Positions 7,037-16,400 of a stretch of DNA of 64,000 nt are shown here, in pieces (position 1 is the stretch's first letter; every line of letters starts with the position of its first letter). The DNA lies in NCBI GenBank assembly GCA_045661345.1, contig JAZRFM010000005.1:1-64000 (forward strand), in the 5' to 3' direction. This DNA is from RUG12461 sp045661345 (GTDB lineage Bacteria > Bacillota > Clostridia > Lachnospirales > Lachnospiraceae). Made by a program: the position numbers and the translations under genes. Under the pieces are notes generated by a model, which was not told where the DNA came from, ran no database searches, and worked only from the letters and a program-made list of their open reading frames with translations.

Positions 7037-7845
7037 CATACTACATCCCCTAAACTATCAAGATATGCTACTATTCCATCTGTTATCTCATGAATATCAT
7101 TGTCTAACCATCGCTGACGTGACCCGGATACTCTTCGTATATACTGATCATCCTTAAATGTTCTGGAAACACGTCTAACGATATCGTTCACAGAATTCTC
7201 AAACATACCCTCATCCTGTAAAATGAGTATATCCACTATTTCAAGCACTTTTTCTCTGGAAATCACATCTTTGAGATAGAACATATCGAAGATATCTTTA
7301 TATCTGCGGCTGTTATTTCCAAACTTGAGCAAGGATCGGAGCTTCTCCACAAAGGACTGCTCAACTGTGTTCTTTAGTAGTGTTGCGCCTTCATCATCCA
7401 TACATACATCAAAACAGTACTCCTCCTGATCAATTTCCAAATGCTTATGTACACCGATGTCTATTTTGCTATTCACGGTATTACCGTCTTCGTCGCGAAT
7501 CATCACCTCAATGCTCTTTCCATGATAATCCTGATGTTTAAGCTCCTTGATTTCGTCCTTCATCTCGATCACAATACCGTCTATGCAGTTAAGCTTCTGA
7601 ACAAAACTTCTTATGGAAGAATCGTCTAAGGAATAGTGGATAAAGTCAAGGTCAATGTCCTGAGTAGCTCGTCTGTTATTATGTGTAAGAGAACGCATCA
7701 CAACTCCGCCTTTAATAGTCACATTTCTATTAAGCGGTCCCTCTGCTATAGCTTTCAGTACAATGTCCTGACATACTCGTGCTGCCGCAAGATCTCTTGT
7801 CAGTCCCTCTTCTGAATATGCATCCATCATCTCGCGTAAATTCAT
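7036..7845 (-). CDS. AbiEii-type nucleotidyltransferase toxin
   Basis: This 269-residue protein belongs to the AbiEii/AbiGii nucleotidyltransferase family, the toxin of a type IV toxin-antitoxin/abortive-infection pair. Members are thought to add nucleotides to an RNA target such as tRNA. The polymerase-beta fold signature is GGVVMRSLTHNNRRATQDID at about residues 47-66, with the metal-binding DIDLDF. The family's second conserved block, KLRSLLKFGNNSRRYKDIFD, lies near residues 167-186. The gene starts 2 bp downstream of the antitoxin stop, the usual coupled order. All visible motifs are intact, so it may be functional even though the surrounding element has decayed. Confidence 0.9.
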   Translation of the reverse strand: MNLREMMDAYSEEGLTRDLAAARVCQDIVLKAIAEGPLNRNVTIKGGVVMRSLTHNNRRATQDIDLDFIHYSLDDSSIRSFVQKLNCIDGIVIEMKDEIKELKHQDYHGKSIEVMIRDEDGNTVNSKIDIGVHKHLEIDQEEYCFDVCMDDEGATLLKNTVEQSFVEKLRSLLKFGNNSRRYKDIFDMFYLKDVISREKVLEIVDILILQDEGMFENSVNDIVRRVSRTFKDDQYIRRVSGSRQRWLDNDIHEITDGIVAYLDSLGDVV

Positions 7846-7847
7846 AA

Positions 7848-8390
7848 TTACATGATCTCCTCGTCCAGTGCTTTTGATATCATCTTACTCTTCGGAAATA
7901 TAGATGCATACTCCTGAATGCGCCATATTTCAAGATCGCCTATTATTTCCCTGTAATTCATAATGATCTCCTTATATAGGTCATAAGGTAAGGAATTCTT
8001 ATTCCTCAGTAATTCTATCAGCATTCTTTCTTTGTCATATATCCTGACCTTGGCTCCATCAATCACTTTTTCAACAACCCCCAGCACAAACAGGTCATCT
8101 CGAATATATATTTGTTTGATCCTGATATCACGTATCTTAGCCGCTTTGTTCATCGTGGCAAGCTCGTACTTCTCAGGGATTACATTGGTGAGCCCATGAG
8201 TGTAGAATGCATATTCCCCCGTCAACACTGTTTTGGGATACTTTTTCATGATAATCCCAAGTTCAGACTCGTATTTATCTGTAGAATAAATACCATCCTC
8301 CTGTTTATAGAGCACCTGTTCCTTAACGGCTTTAGCAAGTTTATATTCACTCCCGCTTCTATTCACGGCTTCCTTATAAGACAATAACAC
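7848..8390 (-). CDS. AbiEi-type antitoxin/repressor
   Basis: The 180-residue product matches the AbiEi-like family: an N-terminal winged helix (about residues 1-55; YKLAKAVKEQVLYKQEDGIY) and a C-terminal domain containing TGEYAFYTHGLTN and YDKERMLIELLRNKNSLPYD. Antitoxins of this family repress their own promoter through inverted repeats and neutralise the nucleotidyltransferase. The start is GTG at 8390 with GAGG upstream. A consensus promoter flanked by two inverted repeats lies directly upstream, matching the known autoregulation. It is 2 bp from the toxin gene. Confidence 0.87.
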   Translation of the reverse strand: MLLSYKEAVNRSGSEYKLAKAVKEQVLYKQEDGIYSTDKYESELGIIMKKYPKTVLTGEYAFYTHGLTNVIPEKYELATMNKAAKIRDIRIKQIYIRDDLFVLGVVEKVIDGAKVRIYDKERMLIELLRNKNSLPYDLYKEIIMNYREIIGDLEIWRIQEYASIFPKSKMISKALDEEIM

Positions 8391-8392
8391 TA

Positions 8393-8435
8393 TTGTAAAC
8401 CTCGGTATTATTCTAATTTTTACCTACTTTTACAT
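8393..8435. promoter_or_regulatory. Downstream operator half-sites of the abiE promoter
   Basis: TGTAAACCTCGGTA (8393-8406) and TACCTACTTTTACA (ending 8435) form a degenerate inverted repeat. Its half-sites resemble those of the better palindrome at 8466-8506. It overlaps the 5' leader and the GAGG ribosome binding site of the antitoxin gene. Confidence 0.55.
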
Positions 8436-8436
8436 A

Positions 8437-8465
8437 AATATATATCCTGCGCTTGGCGTTGTCAA
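8437..8465 (-). promoter_or_regulatory. Sigma-A promoter of the abiE operon
   Basis: TTGACA (8460-8465), a 17-bp spacer and TATATT (8437-8442) on the minus strand lie about 50 bp upstream of the antitoxin GTG. Confidence 0.8.
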
Positions 8466-8506
8466 TGTAAATATCGGTAATATTTCGTATTTTACCGATA
8501 TTTACA
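8466..8506. promoter_or_regulatory. Upstream operator palindrome of the abiE promoter
   Basis: TGTAAATATCGGTAA and TTACCGATATTTACA are perfect 15-bp inverted arms around an 11-bp spacer, abutting the -35 box. This is a likely binding site for the AbiEi antitoxin. Confidence 0.75.
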
Positions 8507-8555
8507 CGAATACCATAAAACTATTCATGGGATTATCCAAAAAGATGTGTCCAAT

Positions 8556-8579
8556 TTTATACGACACTTTATACGATAC
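8556..8579. repeat. Tandem 12-bp repeat near the second integrase remnant
   Basis: TTTATACGACAC and TTTATACGATAC are adjacent and differ at one base. A partial third copy, TTTATACCAC, is at 8810-8819. They may be integrase-binding repeats of a second element. Confidence 0.4.
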
Positions 8580-8767
8580 TTTTAAGTTGCCATTTGTGAA
8601 AAAACGTGAATTTCTGAATGTTGGAAAGATGTATAAAGCCTTGAAATCAGGCGCTTTTCGTGAATATTCGTTATCAGGGTGTGACTCCGATTCCTAGTTT
8701 CATATTATCTGATATCTCCTTTAAGAACCTTTATTTTACGGGCTTTGCGCGTTTTGCGATTTTGATC

Positions 8768-8787
8768 GGGCACCACGGCGGGCACCA
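8768..8787. repeat. GGGCACCA direct repeats at the integrase 3' end
   Basis: GGGCACCA occurs at 8768-8775 and again at 8780-8787, a 12-bp period. It lies just past the end of the second integrase remnant, where arm-type sites are expected, and parallels the TTTTACGCCCA repeats at the first integrase. Confidence 0.35.
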
Positions 8788-8810
8788 TTGAATATATTTC
8801 GCATTAAGTT

Positions 8811-8957
8811 TTATACCACTTTTAACGCGTCAGCCACAAGGTCTTATCTCTCGATGTTTTTCATCTTCCGTAATATGTACGTATAGATTCATAGTGATTC
8901 CGATATTGGAATGACCTAAAATCTTCTACAGAGTCTTCGTCTTCATTCGTTACGTCA
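8811..8957 (-). pseudogene. C-terminal remnant of a second tyrosine integrase
   Basis: In pieces on the minus strand one reads MKTKTL, a TAG stop, KILGHSNIGITMNLYVHITE and DEKHRE, then in a shifted frame VADALKVV and a stop. This is the box with the catalytic His/Tyr (LGH...MNLYVH) of a phage or Tn-type integrase. The TAG probably replaces a Gln codon. The N-terminal two thirds are absent. It differs from the integrase at 5391-5925, so at least two elements have decayed in this region. Confidence 0.65.
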
Positions 8958-8973
8958 CCTCACTGAAACTGCA

Positions 8974-9168
8974 TCATTCTTTTATGATATAGGTTCTCGC
9001 TCTTCCGTCCTCACGCTCTTTAACGCCAAGGATAATTGCACCACCATTACTATTTGAAAAAGATGAATACGTATCCCATAGGCTGCTCGGAAGCCCCCCA
9101 TTCGCCTTCTTTACTTCAAGCCTGTTCCCTTCACGATATTCATCAAACAGAGCCAGATCAATTTGCAT
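8974..9168 (-). pseudogene. N-terminal fragment of an AlbA_2-type (divergent AAA-4) protein
   Basis: The 64-residue frame encodes DEYREGNRLEVKKANGGLPS, then LWDTYSSFSNSNGGAIILGV and KEREDGRA. The order ExxxxEfKxa..glP..lw.T..AfaNt.GG.i..Gv is the start of the AlbA_2 (Schlafen-like) domain found in transcriptional-regulator-like proteins of 200-500 residues. The rest of the domain and the usual C-terminal winged helix are missing, so I treat it as truncated. Confidence 0.6.
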
Positions 9169-9211
9169 ATACCTCTTATATAGTAAATTATATTCTTATA
9201 AGAGCACAAAA

Positions 9212-9316
9212 TCACCTGTTATTCAGTTTCATTATGCGTTCGCGTGCGGCTTCTCTCTGTTCCTCAGATATCCGTCTCGGCTTACGATAAGTAACGACAG
9301 ATTTACTTATTATCAT
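9212..9316 (-). CDS. Very small ORF, possibly a gene tail
   Basis: A 34-codon frame starts MIISKSVVTYRKPRR and continues ISEEQREAARERIMKLNNR. The basic-acidic helical C-terminus resembles tails of small mobile-element proteins, but the ribosome binding site is poor. It may be the residue of a longer gene. I do not recognise it. Confidence 0.25.
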   Translation of the reverse strand: MIISKSVVTYRKPRRISEEQREAARERIMKLNNR

Positions 9317-9326
9317 CTTCCAGATT

Positions 9327-10655
9327 TTATATAAACTGTGCCCACATAATCGGTACACATTCTAGAGTTCCATCCTTTTGATAATCTTTTGTGTATAGCA
9401 ATATTTCACGCATTATTCGTGATGAAAATTTAGTTGAAAATGCGTCTATTGAAGGGTGACTTTTATAACCTGAACTCTTAACCTCTATCGCTGATATCTT
9501 ATTCTTTTCGGCTACAAGGAAGTCAACTTCATAATTATGCCGTGACTTTTCGTTTAAAAATGTATGATAGTATAGTTCATGTCCGTTTGTTGCTAATGTC
9601 TGAGCAACAACATTTTCATAAATATACCCCAGGTTTGCCTGTAACTTACCATTCAAAAGTTTTGAATATATATCATTTTCTGTAAAGTCTTTATCTTTAA
9701 ATGCAAGTGTAATAAATAGACCAATATCTGCTGAAAACAGTTTAAACCTTGTTAAATCCTTATTTTGTGCCATACCAGGTCCCGGATCATTGGCATGATA
9801 TGCCACCAACACTGTCCCTGAATCCCTCAATTCTGATATCTGTTCTAATATATCTCCTGCTCTACTTCCGCTCAAAACGCTCGATACCTGGTACCTAGAC
9901 GCATTTCCCATGAGTTGAGCTGGAATTGCGTCAAAAAGTGCTGATATCTTACCGGTAGGATCAATCTTACAAAAATCATCCTCGTAAAGAGATAAAATGT
10001 CTCGTTTAACATCATCTACTTTCCTTAAATCATTTTCCAGAATATAGCTTTCTACAGCTTGTGGCATACCACCAACCAGCATATACAATCTGAAATCACG
10101 AAGCATTTTTCTAAACGCAGCCTGTCCTAACGGCTTTTTTGACTCATATAATTGCCGTAGCATCGAAACAGAGACCTCATCCCCCAATGCCCATCGAAAT
10201 TCTTCATAATCCATTGGATACATGTGAAGCTTTCTCTCTTCACTTGGAATCAAAATATCTTTCACATTTTTTCTGATAGATATTAAAGACCCAGTTTCTA
10301 TATAATCATATCGTCCGTCTTTCACTAAAGCTTTTATGGCCTGTCTTGCCTTTGGACATAATTGCACTTCATCAAAAACGATACACGATTTTCTTTCTTT
10401 AAGGCTAACCTGATAAGTTAGCTGCAGTTGTAAAAAAATATAATTTAAATCCGACAGATTATCAAACAGTGCTTTGGTTTCTGGTGAAGCAGTATAAAAA
10501 TCCACCAAAATAAAACTTTTATATTCATTTCTGGCAAATTCTTCAACAACAGTTGATTTACCTACACGTCTAGGACCTTCTATTAATAATGCTGTTTTTC
10601 CATTTGAAGTTTCCTTCCACTGTAATAAACTGTCATATATTTTTCTCTTAAACAT
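9327..10655 (-). CDS. AAA ATPase with DUF4143 domain
   Basis: This 442-residue protein belongs to the common prokaryotic ATPase family with an N-terminal AAA domain and a C-terminal DUF4143 nuclease-like region. Its biological role is poorly defined. Walker A is EGPRRVGKSTVVEEF (residues about 25-40), Walker B is CIVFDEVQLCP, and sensor-like TGSL follows. The C-terminal part has NYEVDFLVAEKNKISAIEVK, the D..E.K signature of the PD-(D/E)XK-like fold. I use the ATG at 10655: a TTGACG-N17-TATAAT promoter lies 37-65 bp upstream, inside the longer open frame to 10844. The coding sequence is AT-rich like the rest of the island, so it was probably acquired. Confidence 0.87.
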   Translation of the reverse strand: MFKRKIYDSLLQWKETSNGKTALLIEGPRRVGKSTVVEEFARNEYKSFILVDFYTASPETKALFDNLSDLNYIFLQLQLTYQVSLKERKSCIVFDEVQLCPKARQAIKALVKDGRYDYIETGSLISIRKNVKDILIPSEERKLHMYPMDYEEFRWALGDEVSVSMLRQLYESKKPLGQAAFRKMLRDFRLYMLVGGMPQAVESYILENDLRKVDDVKRDILSLYEDDFCKIDPTGKISALFDAIPAQLMGNASRYQVSSVLSGSRAGDILEQISELRDSGTVLVAYHANDPGPGMAQNKDLTRFKLFSADIGLFITLAFKDKDFTENDIYSKLLNGKLQANLGYIYENVVAQTLATNGHELYYHTFLNEKSRHNYEVDFLVAEKNKISAIEVKSSGYKSHPSIDAFSTKFSSRIMREILLYTKDYQKDGTLECVPIMWAQFI

Positions 10656-10691
10656 AGTGTCATATATCCTTCGCACAAAATCGTTGATTTC

Positions 10692-10720
10692 ATTATATGT
10701 CATCACTGCAAAATCGTCAA
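10692..10720 (-). promoter_or_regulatory. Sigma-A promoter of the DUF4143 ATPase gene
   Basis: TTGACG (10715-10720), a 17-bp spacer and TATAAT (10692-10697) on the minus strand. Its position decides the start codon at 10655. Confidence 0.8.
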
Positions 10721-10827
10721 TTTGTACTCGCGTCCATTCCTCATATTCGTTAATTTTATTATAGCCAAATGCGCAAAAAAATACAGCCATCACCAACTGA
10801 CCGGGTGCCGCATCGGGTGTTACGAGT

Positions 10828-12912
10828 CTACGCTTTATAGACAAACCCCAGCATGGTGATGTCGTCGAACTGGTCTTCCGCTCCCACGAAGTCCGCGATA
10901 TCCTTCCGGACGGCGGGGAGGACGGTCTGGATGGGTTCTGTCTTTACACGGTTGAGAACGTCCAGCAGACGTTCGGAGCCGTACTGCTCCGTTTTCTCAT
11001 TAATGGCCTCGGGGATGCCGTCTGTATAGAGAAACAGTCTGTCCTCCGAACGGAATATGATCTCGTATTCCTGATAGCTGATCTCCTCCATGCAGGCCAG
11101 AGGCGGGGAATGTTTCTCTTTGAGATATGCAAAATCACCGCCTGCGCGCATCAGTACCGGGTACTCATGCCCCGCGGTGGCGTAAGCCATCCGCCCGGTC
11201 AGAAGGTCCACAATCCCGATCCAGACGGTCACAAACATATCCGCTTCATTCCCCTCGCAAAGTGAGTTGTTGGCGCGGTACAAAATATCCGCCGGCTGCT
11301 CGCCCGATTCCGCAAGGGCCCGGATCGTCGTTTTGGCACGCATCATGAAAAGGGCAGCCGGGATACTCTTGCCGGATACGTCCGCAATCATCATCACCAG
11401 CTTGTTTTTTTCGACAAAGAACAGATCATAGAAATCTCCGCCGATCTCCTTCGCCGGATCCATCATGGCAAAGATTTGCGTACCGCTCCGCGGGATGGTA
11501 AAGTTTTTCGGCAGGGAGGATTCCTGGATAATCCGGGCAAATTCCAGCTCCTGTTCGATCCGTTTCTCCGCAGCCTCAATGTAGCCCTTCAAGGTATCCA
11601 CCGTCTGGTTGATGTCATCCGACAGGGACGCAAATTCCGAAGAGTTACGCACCGAGATCACTTCATCCAGATTCCCTCCGGTGATACGATCCAGAGATAC
11701 ATTGATCTTGTTGAGGTCGGTGATGACGATCTCCTGCATCAGCATATAGATCAGGATATAGATCACGGCAAACAGGATGATATCCGCAAAGGCGATTTCC
11801 AGAACCTGAATATCCCTGGAGTAATACATCTCCGTATTCGGGATCTGGGTCAGCAGCGTCATACCGTCAGGCAATTCCTCCGTCATACATAACGACGGTG
11901 TATCAAAAAGCTTCCCATGATAGATCTCTCCCGGCTCGTGACTCCTCAGCTGCAGCAGATCCGGTCTGGACATCGCTTTTCCCCTGTGATCCCCGTAGTA
12001 AACGATGCCGGCCCTGGAAAGGATGTCAAAGGTGCCTTCGTCCCCCACATGATAGTTCGAAAGGATCTTCACCATCAGCACATAGTTCTCCGGTTCCCCC
12101 GCCCTGAGCTCCGTTTCCCTCAGGGTGAGATAGACATCCCGAATGTCTCCGGAGGAGCGGATCAGCGTCTCCGCTGCATTCTGCTGGGCTGTTTTTGTCT
12201 GCAGATTGCTCACAAAGAGCAGGTTCACCGAAAGCACGATGGTGACCACGGCAAACAGCCAGAACTGGAACTTCTGTGCCACGGAGATTTCTTCCATCTT
12301 CCGTCTGCGGAAAGGATTTCTCAGCTCACCGCTCATCGCCCTCAGCACTAAGGCCGATGCTGCAAGCCCGATTCCGGAAAAGAAAATCATGGGAAGAGAA
12401 CAGGTCTTTACAACATAAAAAGCCATGCTCATATCATCCCTGTGGGTGATGAGCACGACATACATGTGAAAAACCTCCATAACGGCGCCCAGAAAGAGCG
12501 CATAGAAAGGGGAGGGTTTTCTGCGTTTGAAAATAAAATAGTACAGCAGGGCTGCGAGAACCCCGGCGAGGCAGGTGGAAACACTGCAGGCAACGCTGGT
12601 ATAGGCGCCCACCCCGAAGTAGGTGCCTGCGATATAGCGCTCGATCCCGCCCATCAGTCCCGCGATAATGCCGGACAGCGGGTGAAAAAAGAGTCCGGCC
12701 GAAAGAGGTCCGAGATCACGCACATTCAGCATCATAGTGCCGTAATTAATGCCAAAATGTGTGGAAAGAACCGAACTGATCCCGTAGATCAGCCCGATGA
12801 GAATCTTCACGGACAGCTTCAGCTTGTCCTTTTGGGTCCATTTCCATAACAGCATGGTCAGCAATATATAAAGTGCCGTCGCTGCTGACATTTTCAATAT
12901 CATTACAGCCAT
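10828..12912 (-). CDS. Membrane-bound SpoIIE-type PP2C phosphatase with 5TMR-like sensor
   Basis: This 694-residue protein is a sensor Ser/Thr phosphatase of the SpoIIE/RsbU class, which dephosphorylates STAS-domain anti-sigma antagonists. Residues 1-190 hold several membrane helices resembling the 5TM-5TMR_LYT sensor (NVRDLGPLSAGLFFHPLSG). A further helix near 215-237, an extracytoplasmic domain, another helix near 368-392 and a HAMP-like linker follow. The PP2C domain (about 475-690) shows KEIGGDFYDLF, MIADVSGKSIPAALFMM, ATAGHEYPVL, LYTDGIPEA and DDITML, so the metal-binding Asp residues are present. It has its own promoter and lies outside the giant operon but next to its end. A STAS protein encoded at 60,790 is a plausible substrate. 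Confidence 0.9.
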   Translation of the reverse strand: MAVMILKMSAATALYILLTMLLWKWTQKDKLKLSVKILIGLIYGISSVLSTHFGINYGTMMLNVRDLGPLSAGLFFHPLSGIIAGLMGGIERYIAGTYFGVGAYTSVACSVSTCLAGVLAALLYYFIFKRRKPSPFYALFLGAVMEVFHMYVVLITHRDDMSMAFYVVKTCSLPMIFFSGIGLAASALVLRAMSGELRNPFRRRKMEEISVAQKFQFWLFAVVTIVLSVNLLFVSNLQTKTAQQNAAETLIRSSGDIRDVYLTLRETELRAGEPENYVLMVKILSNYHVGDEGTFDILSRAGIVYYGDHRGKAMSRPDLLQLRSHEPGEIYHGKLFDTPSLCMTEELPDGMTLLTQIPNTEMYYSRDIQVLEIAFADIILFAVIYILIYMLMQEIVITDLNKINVSLDRITGGNLDEVISVRNSSEFASLSDDINQTVDTLKGYIEAAEKRIEQELEFARIIQESSLPKNFTIPRSGTQIFAMMDPAKEIGGDFYDLFFVEKNKLVMMIADVSGKSIPAALFMMRAKTTIRALAESGEQPADILYRANNSLCEGNEADMFVTVWIGIVDLLTGRMAYATAGHEYPVLMRAGGDFAYLKEKHSPPLACMEEISYQEYEIIFRSEDRLFLYTDGIPEAINEKTEQYGSERLLDVLNRVKTEPIQTVLPAVRKDIADFVGAEDQFDDITMLGFVYKA

Positions 12913-12964
12913 AGATTTCTCCTTTATCGTATAGTAAATGCTTTTACCACACTAATCCACTATG

Positions 12965-12994
12965 ATTATACGACAAAAGGAATCCATGTGTCAT
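12965..12994 (-). promoter_or_regulatory. Sigma-A promoter upstream of the SpoIIE-type gene
   Basis: ATGACA (12989-12994), an 18-bp spacer and TATAAT (12965-12970) on the minus strand lie about 55 bp upstream of the ATG at 12912. AAGGAG precedes that ATG. Confidence 0.65.
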
Positions 12995-13022
12995 GTTTTT
13001 TTACCGAGCTTCACGTCCTTTC

Positions 13023-13445
13023 TCAGATTTGGCGCATCCAGCAGACCGGGATCTTCTTTCCCCTCCAGTGGTAGGTGGAACCGGTATTCTGAAATCCGGC
13101 GTTTTCAAAAAAGGCTTCCATGGAGTAGTCATTTCCCGGAAAAGCATAGATCCTTTCGATTCCGCTTTTTTTCAGAACGGACAGAACGTCGGAAAGGAGC
13201 GTGCGTCCGACGCCCCTTTTCCGTTGTTTTTCTGTTACATAAATGTAATACAGCCCGGACTCCGTATGTCCTTTTTCTCCAACCCCTACGCAAAACTGGG
13301 CGACGCCGAGAAGATTCTTCGCCTCATCTATGGCGCCGATGGTGTAGTATCCCTCTTCTCCGGTGTTTCGAATCACTTCCGGCGGAATCCATTCCGAAAA
13401 AAATTTCATGTCTTCTTTTTCAAGTGTGGCCGTGGCTATCCTCAT
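13023..13445 (-). CDS. GNAT-family N-acetyltransferase
   Basis: The single-domain 140-residue protein has the GNAT acetyl-CoA loop QRKRGVGRTLL in YIYVTEKQRKRGVGRTLLS, followed by a helix and the C-terminal AFFENAGFQNTG strand region. The substrate is unknown. Its ATG overlaps the last 26 bp of the giant kinase gene, so the two are translationally coupled. It is the last gene of the long minus-strand array, and the intergenic sequence beyond it shows no hairpin terminator before the next promoter. It is a compact member of the seven GNAT proteins interleaved with large proteins in this locus. Confidence 0.88.
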   Translation of the reverse strand: MRIATATLEKEDMKFFSEWIPPEVIRNTGEEGYYTIGAIDEAKNLLGVAQFCVGVGEKGHTESGLYYIYVTEKQRKRGVGRTLLSDVLSVLKKSGIERIYAFPGNDYSMEAFFENAGFQNTGSTYHWRGKKIPVCWMRQI

Positions 13446-16400
13446 GGATCCCGATTCTCCTTTCTTCTTCCATGATCTCCTTCATTTCCTCCTTTTTCTC
13501 CATTTCGATCTTATCCTTTTCTTCCTGCTCCTCCTTCTCTTTCTTCATTTCGATCTTATCCTTCTTTTCCTGCTTTCCCTTCGCTTTCTCCCGTTCCTTC
13601 GCTGCCTTCTCTTCCAGATCTTTTTTCTCTTTCTCCAGTGCCTCCCTTTCCAGCGCTTCCTCCCGTTCTTCCTCTTCCAATGACCATGATGTTTTCCGGG
13701 TGATCGTCTTCGCCGTTTCACCCGGTTTCTCCGGAATGGTATCCTCCAGATCAAGTCCGCCCACATACTTCCCGCTAAGATAGGCATTGACTTTTGTAAG
13801 CGTATTGAACTCCACTTTAGGTATCAGACTAAGACCGTTCTTCTTCACCATGTCTTCAAAGATCAAGTTGAAGTCCTTCATGATCTCGTCCTTCTGTGGC
13901 GGCACCTTCCGCGTAAAGGCATTCATATGCTCCTTCATATGCTTGTAGCCTATTCTGCGGTATATCCTCAGGAAATTCCTTTCTGCCTGAATACGCCCAC
14001 TCAGCGCCGTGTTGTCATTCCATTTCCTGTCACGGTTCGCCATATCCTTCTCCCGCGCATCACACAATTTATGATACGCATCGGCAAGAGCATTGCCGTC
14101 TTCCTGATCACTAAACCACGGTGCCATCTGGTCAGAAATATAGTTAAGACGATCCCGTAATCCCTTCTGTCTCATTCCGACCCGTCTGCATTCTCTGAGG
14201 TCCTCCCACATACTGTTCATCTTCTCCTCTTCCTCCGGCAGGAACGGCTCTGCCTCCGGCTGGAGCCCATTTTTCCTGTCATACAGCTTCTTCCACTCCG
14301 GATAGATCTCCCTGAATTGTGTTGTGTCAAATTCCTGGATCTTCAGAGAACCCATGTCATCGTTCGAAAGTTTTTGCACCAGACCATACCGGTCGTAACA
14401 AATGTCAGTCCGCACATCCGATATTACCTTATGCCGCTCTGCGATGGTATCCATCATGTTTTTATATCTCCGGAACAGATCCTTTGCGTCTTTCTTTCTG
14501 CCCTTATCAATATATTCACGCAAGTCCGCTGACAGTGCAATGAGCGGGAGCACATGATTTTCGATAAAATCGACAAACTCGTTAAAATCATCTCTGTCCC
14601 CACTTATCGCACCTCCAACCATTCCCATAAACACAAAATGATTACCGAAGTCCTCCAAAAGACCGGTTGGCTGAGACGTATCCGGCAGCATGAAAACAGC
14701 TGACAGTTTGTTCTGAAGAGCCTTTGACGCAATCTTCCATCGGGTGTGGATCTCGGATTCCCCAATCTTAGCGCCCGGCGCTTTGCCTTTTTTCTCCAGG
14801 GCAGTCTGTTCCTGATCAGCCTTTAGCAGCTGCAGATATTCCTCATATTCCTTTCTCCATTCGTCCACATTGATCTCGGGTTTCGGAATGCTTTTTGTCA
14901 TTTCTTTTTCTGTCATCATATCGCGATAATGACAGGTAGCCTTGCCGGACATGATCAGGTTCACCTTGTCGAAGATACCCATATATTTCTTCTCAAAGGC
15001 AGTCTTTCCATCCTTATCTTTTGTTTTGTCGGCGATCAGCGTGAGAAACTCTGCTTCATCCGGCTCCTTCAGAGCATGAAGCAATCCGGTGTAATAGCCC
15101 TCCTGATTCAGCGACCCGGACGTAACCGCTCCCATATGTGCCTGGATCAGCAGGTTTACATTTACGTATGATTCCTCGGTTCGGGGTCTCATAGCATCCA
15201 ACCGTTTGATATCATTGCGAAGGCCGGTCTCCTGGTCGTTCAGATCCCTCAGTGTATTGTTGAGACGTATCTGAGACTGTACAAAGCTGTATAGGGAGAT
15301 CGGAACCTGGAAACCGTATTTCTGCAGTTCCGTCAAGGCAAGCTCCACCTTGTCTCCGGTCTGTGAGTCCTGACCGCGGCGGAAAATTCTGAAAAGCTTT
15401 TTCCGCAGCTTATTCTTCAGCATCGTAAACTCCCTGGTTTTTTGGAAAGCTTCCTCCGGATCCTTACTGTCCTTTCCGTCAAGCTTCTTCTGCTGATCTT
15501 CCGGCAGGCACTTCAGAAAACAATCCAGGAAGAACCGGGCGTCCCCGTACATGGCAGACGCATAAAGCTCCAGCACGCGCTTCACCTCAGTATCCGTCAA
15601 TTTCGTTGCGTTTCCATAATCCAGTATCGTGGCCTCTTTGTCGGTTGCCATCAGGTTCCCGGCATGCATGTCCCCATGGTAGAAACCCGTTCCCATGATA
15701 CTTTCCCTGATCCACTGATCCGTCACTTTTTCCAGATGTACCCTTCTCTCTGTCACTGATATCAGATCTTTGACAAGGCTCTGTCTGATCTCAGGGAACT
15801 TTGTGACATTTTCCGAAGTGAGTTCCAGCTCACCGCGTATCTGTCTTTCCCCGGAGTATGGATCAACCATGATACGCTGAAAAGGTTTTCTCGATTGCGT
15901 CCGGTCTTTGGCAATTTTGCTGAGAAACCGGTCAAAGGTATCTCCCTCTGCTTTGTCTAAGACCAGATACTGTTGTGTGGACGGGATCACATCCATGACA
16001 TGCACAGACCTGCAGACTCCCGGCACTCCCTTCTCCTCCTTTTCATACACCTGGATGCCTTCCCTGATATTTTTCGCCTCCTTCGTCAGATCCAGTTCTT
16101 CCCGCACCTTGGTCAGCTGCCCCTCATAGGTGACCAGCATGCCTGCACTGGTGGCTTTTGCGCAGTCCTTCATGATCTTTTCTTCCCGATCGATCCGTTC
16201 CGATACATTGGGTCTTAAGATCTTGATCACCACCTGCATTCCGCCGGGATAGCCCTCGCCCTCTATGCGGCAAAGAAAAGTCTGCCCCACAGAAGCGGCG
16301 CCCAGAGACTGCAGCTTTTTGATTTCCTTGATCTTCCCTTTGCTGTCCTTTTTCATCTGTTCGAACACCTTCTTCACATAGCTGTCCGGAATCGGTGCCA

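Noticed and set aside
10656..10844. N-terminal extension of the DUF4143 ATPase overlapping the SpoIIE-type gene
   Set aside because: A consensus promoter lies inside the extension, and the AAA domain begins right after the ATG at 10655.
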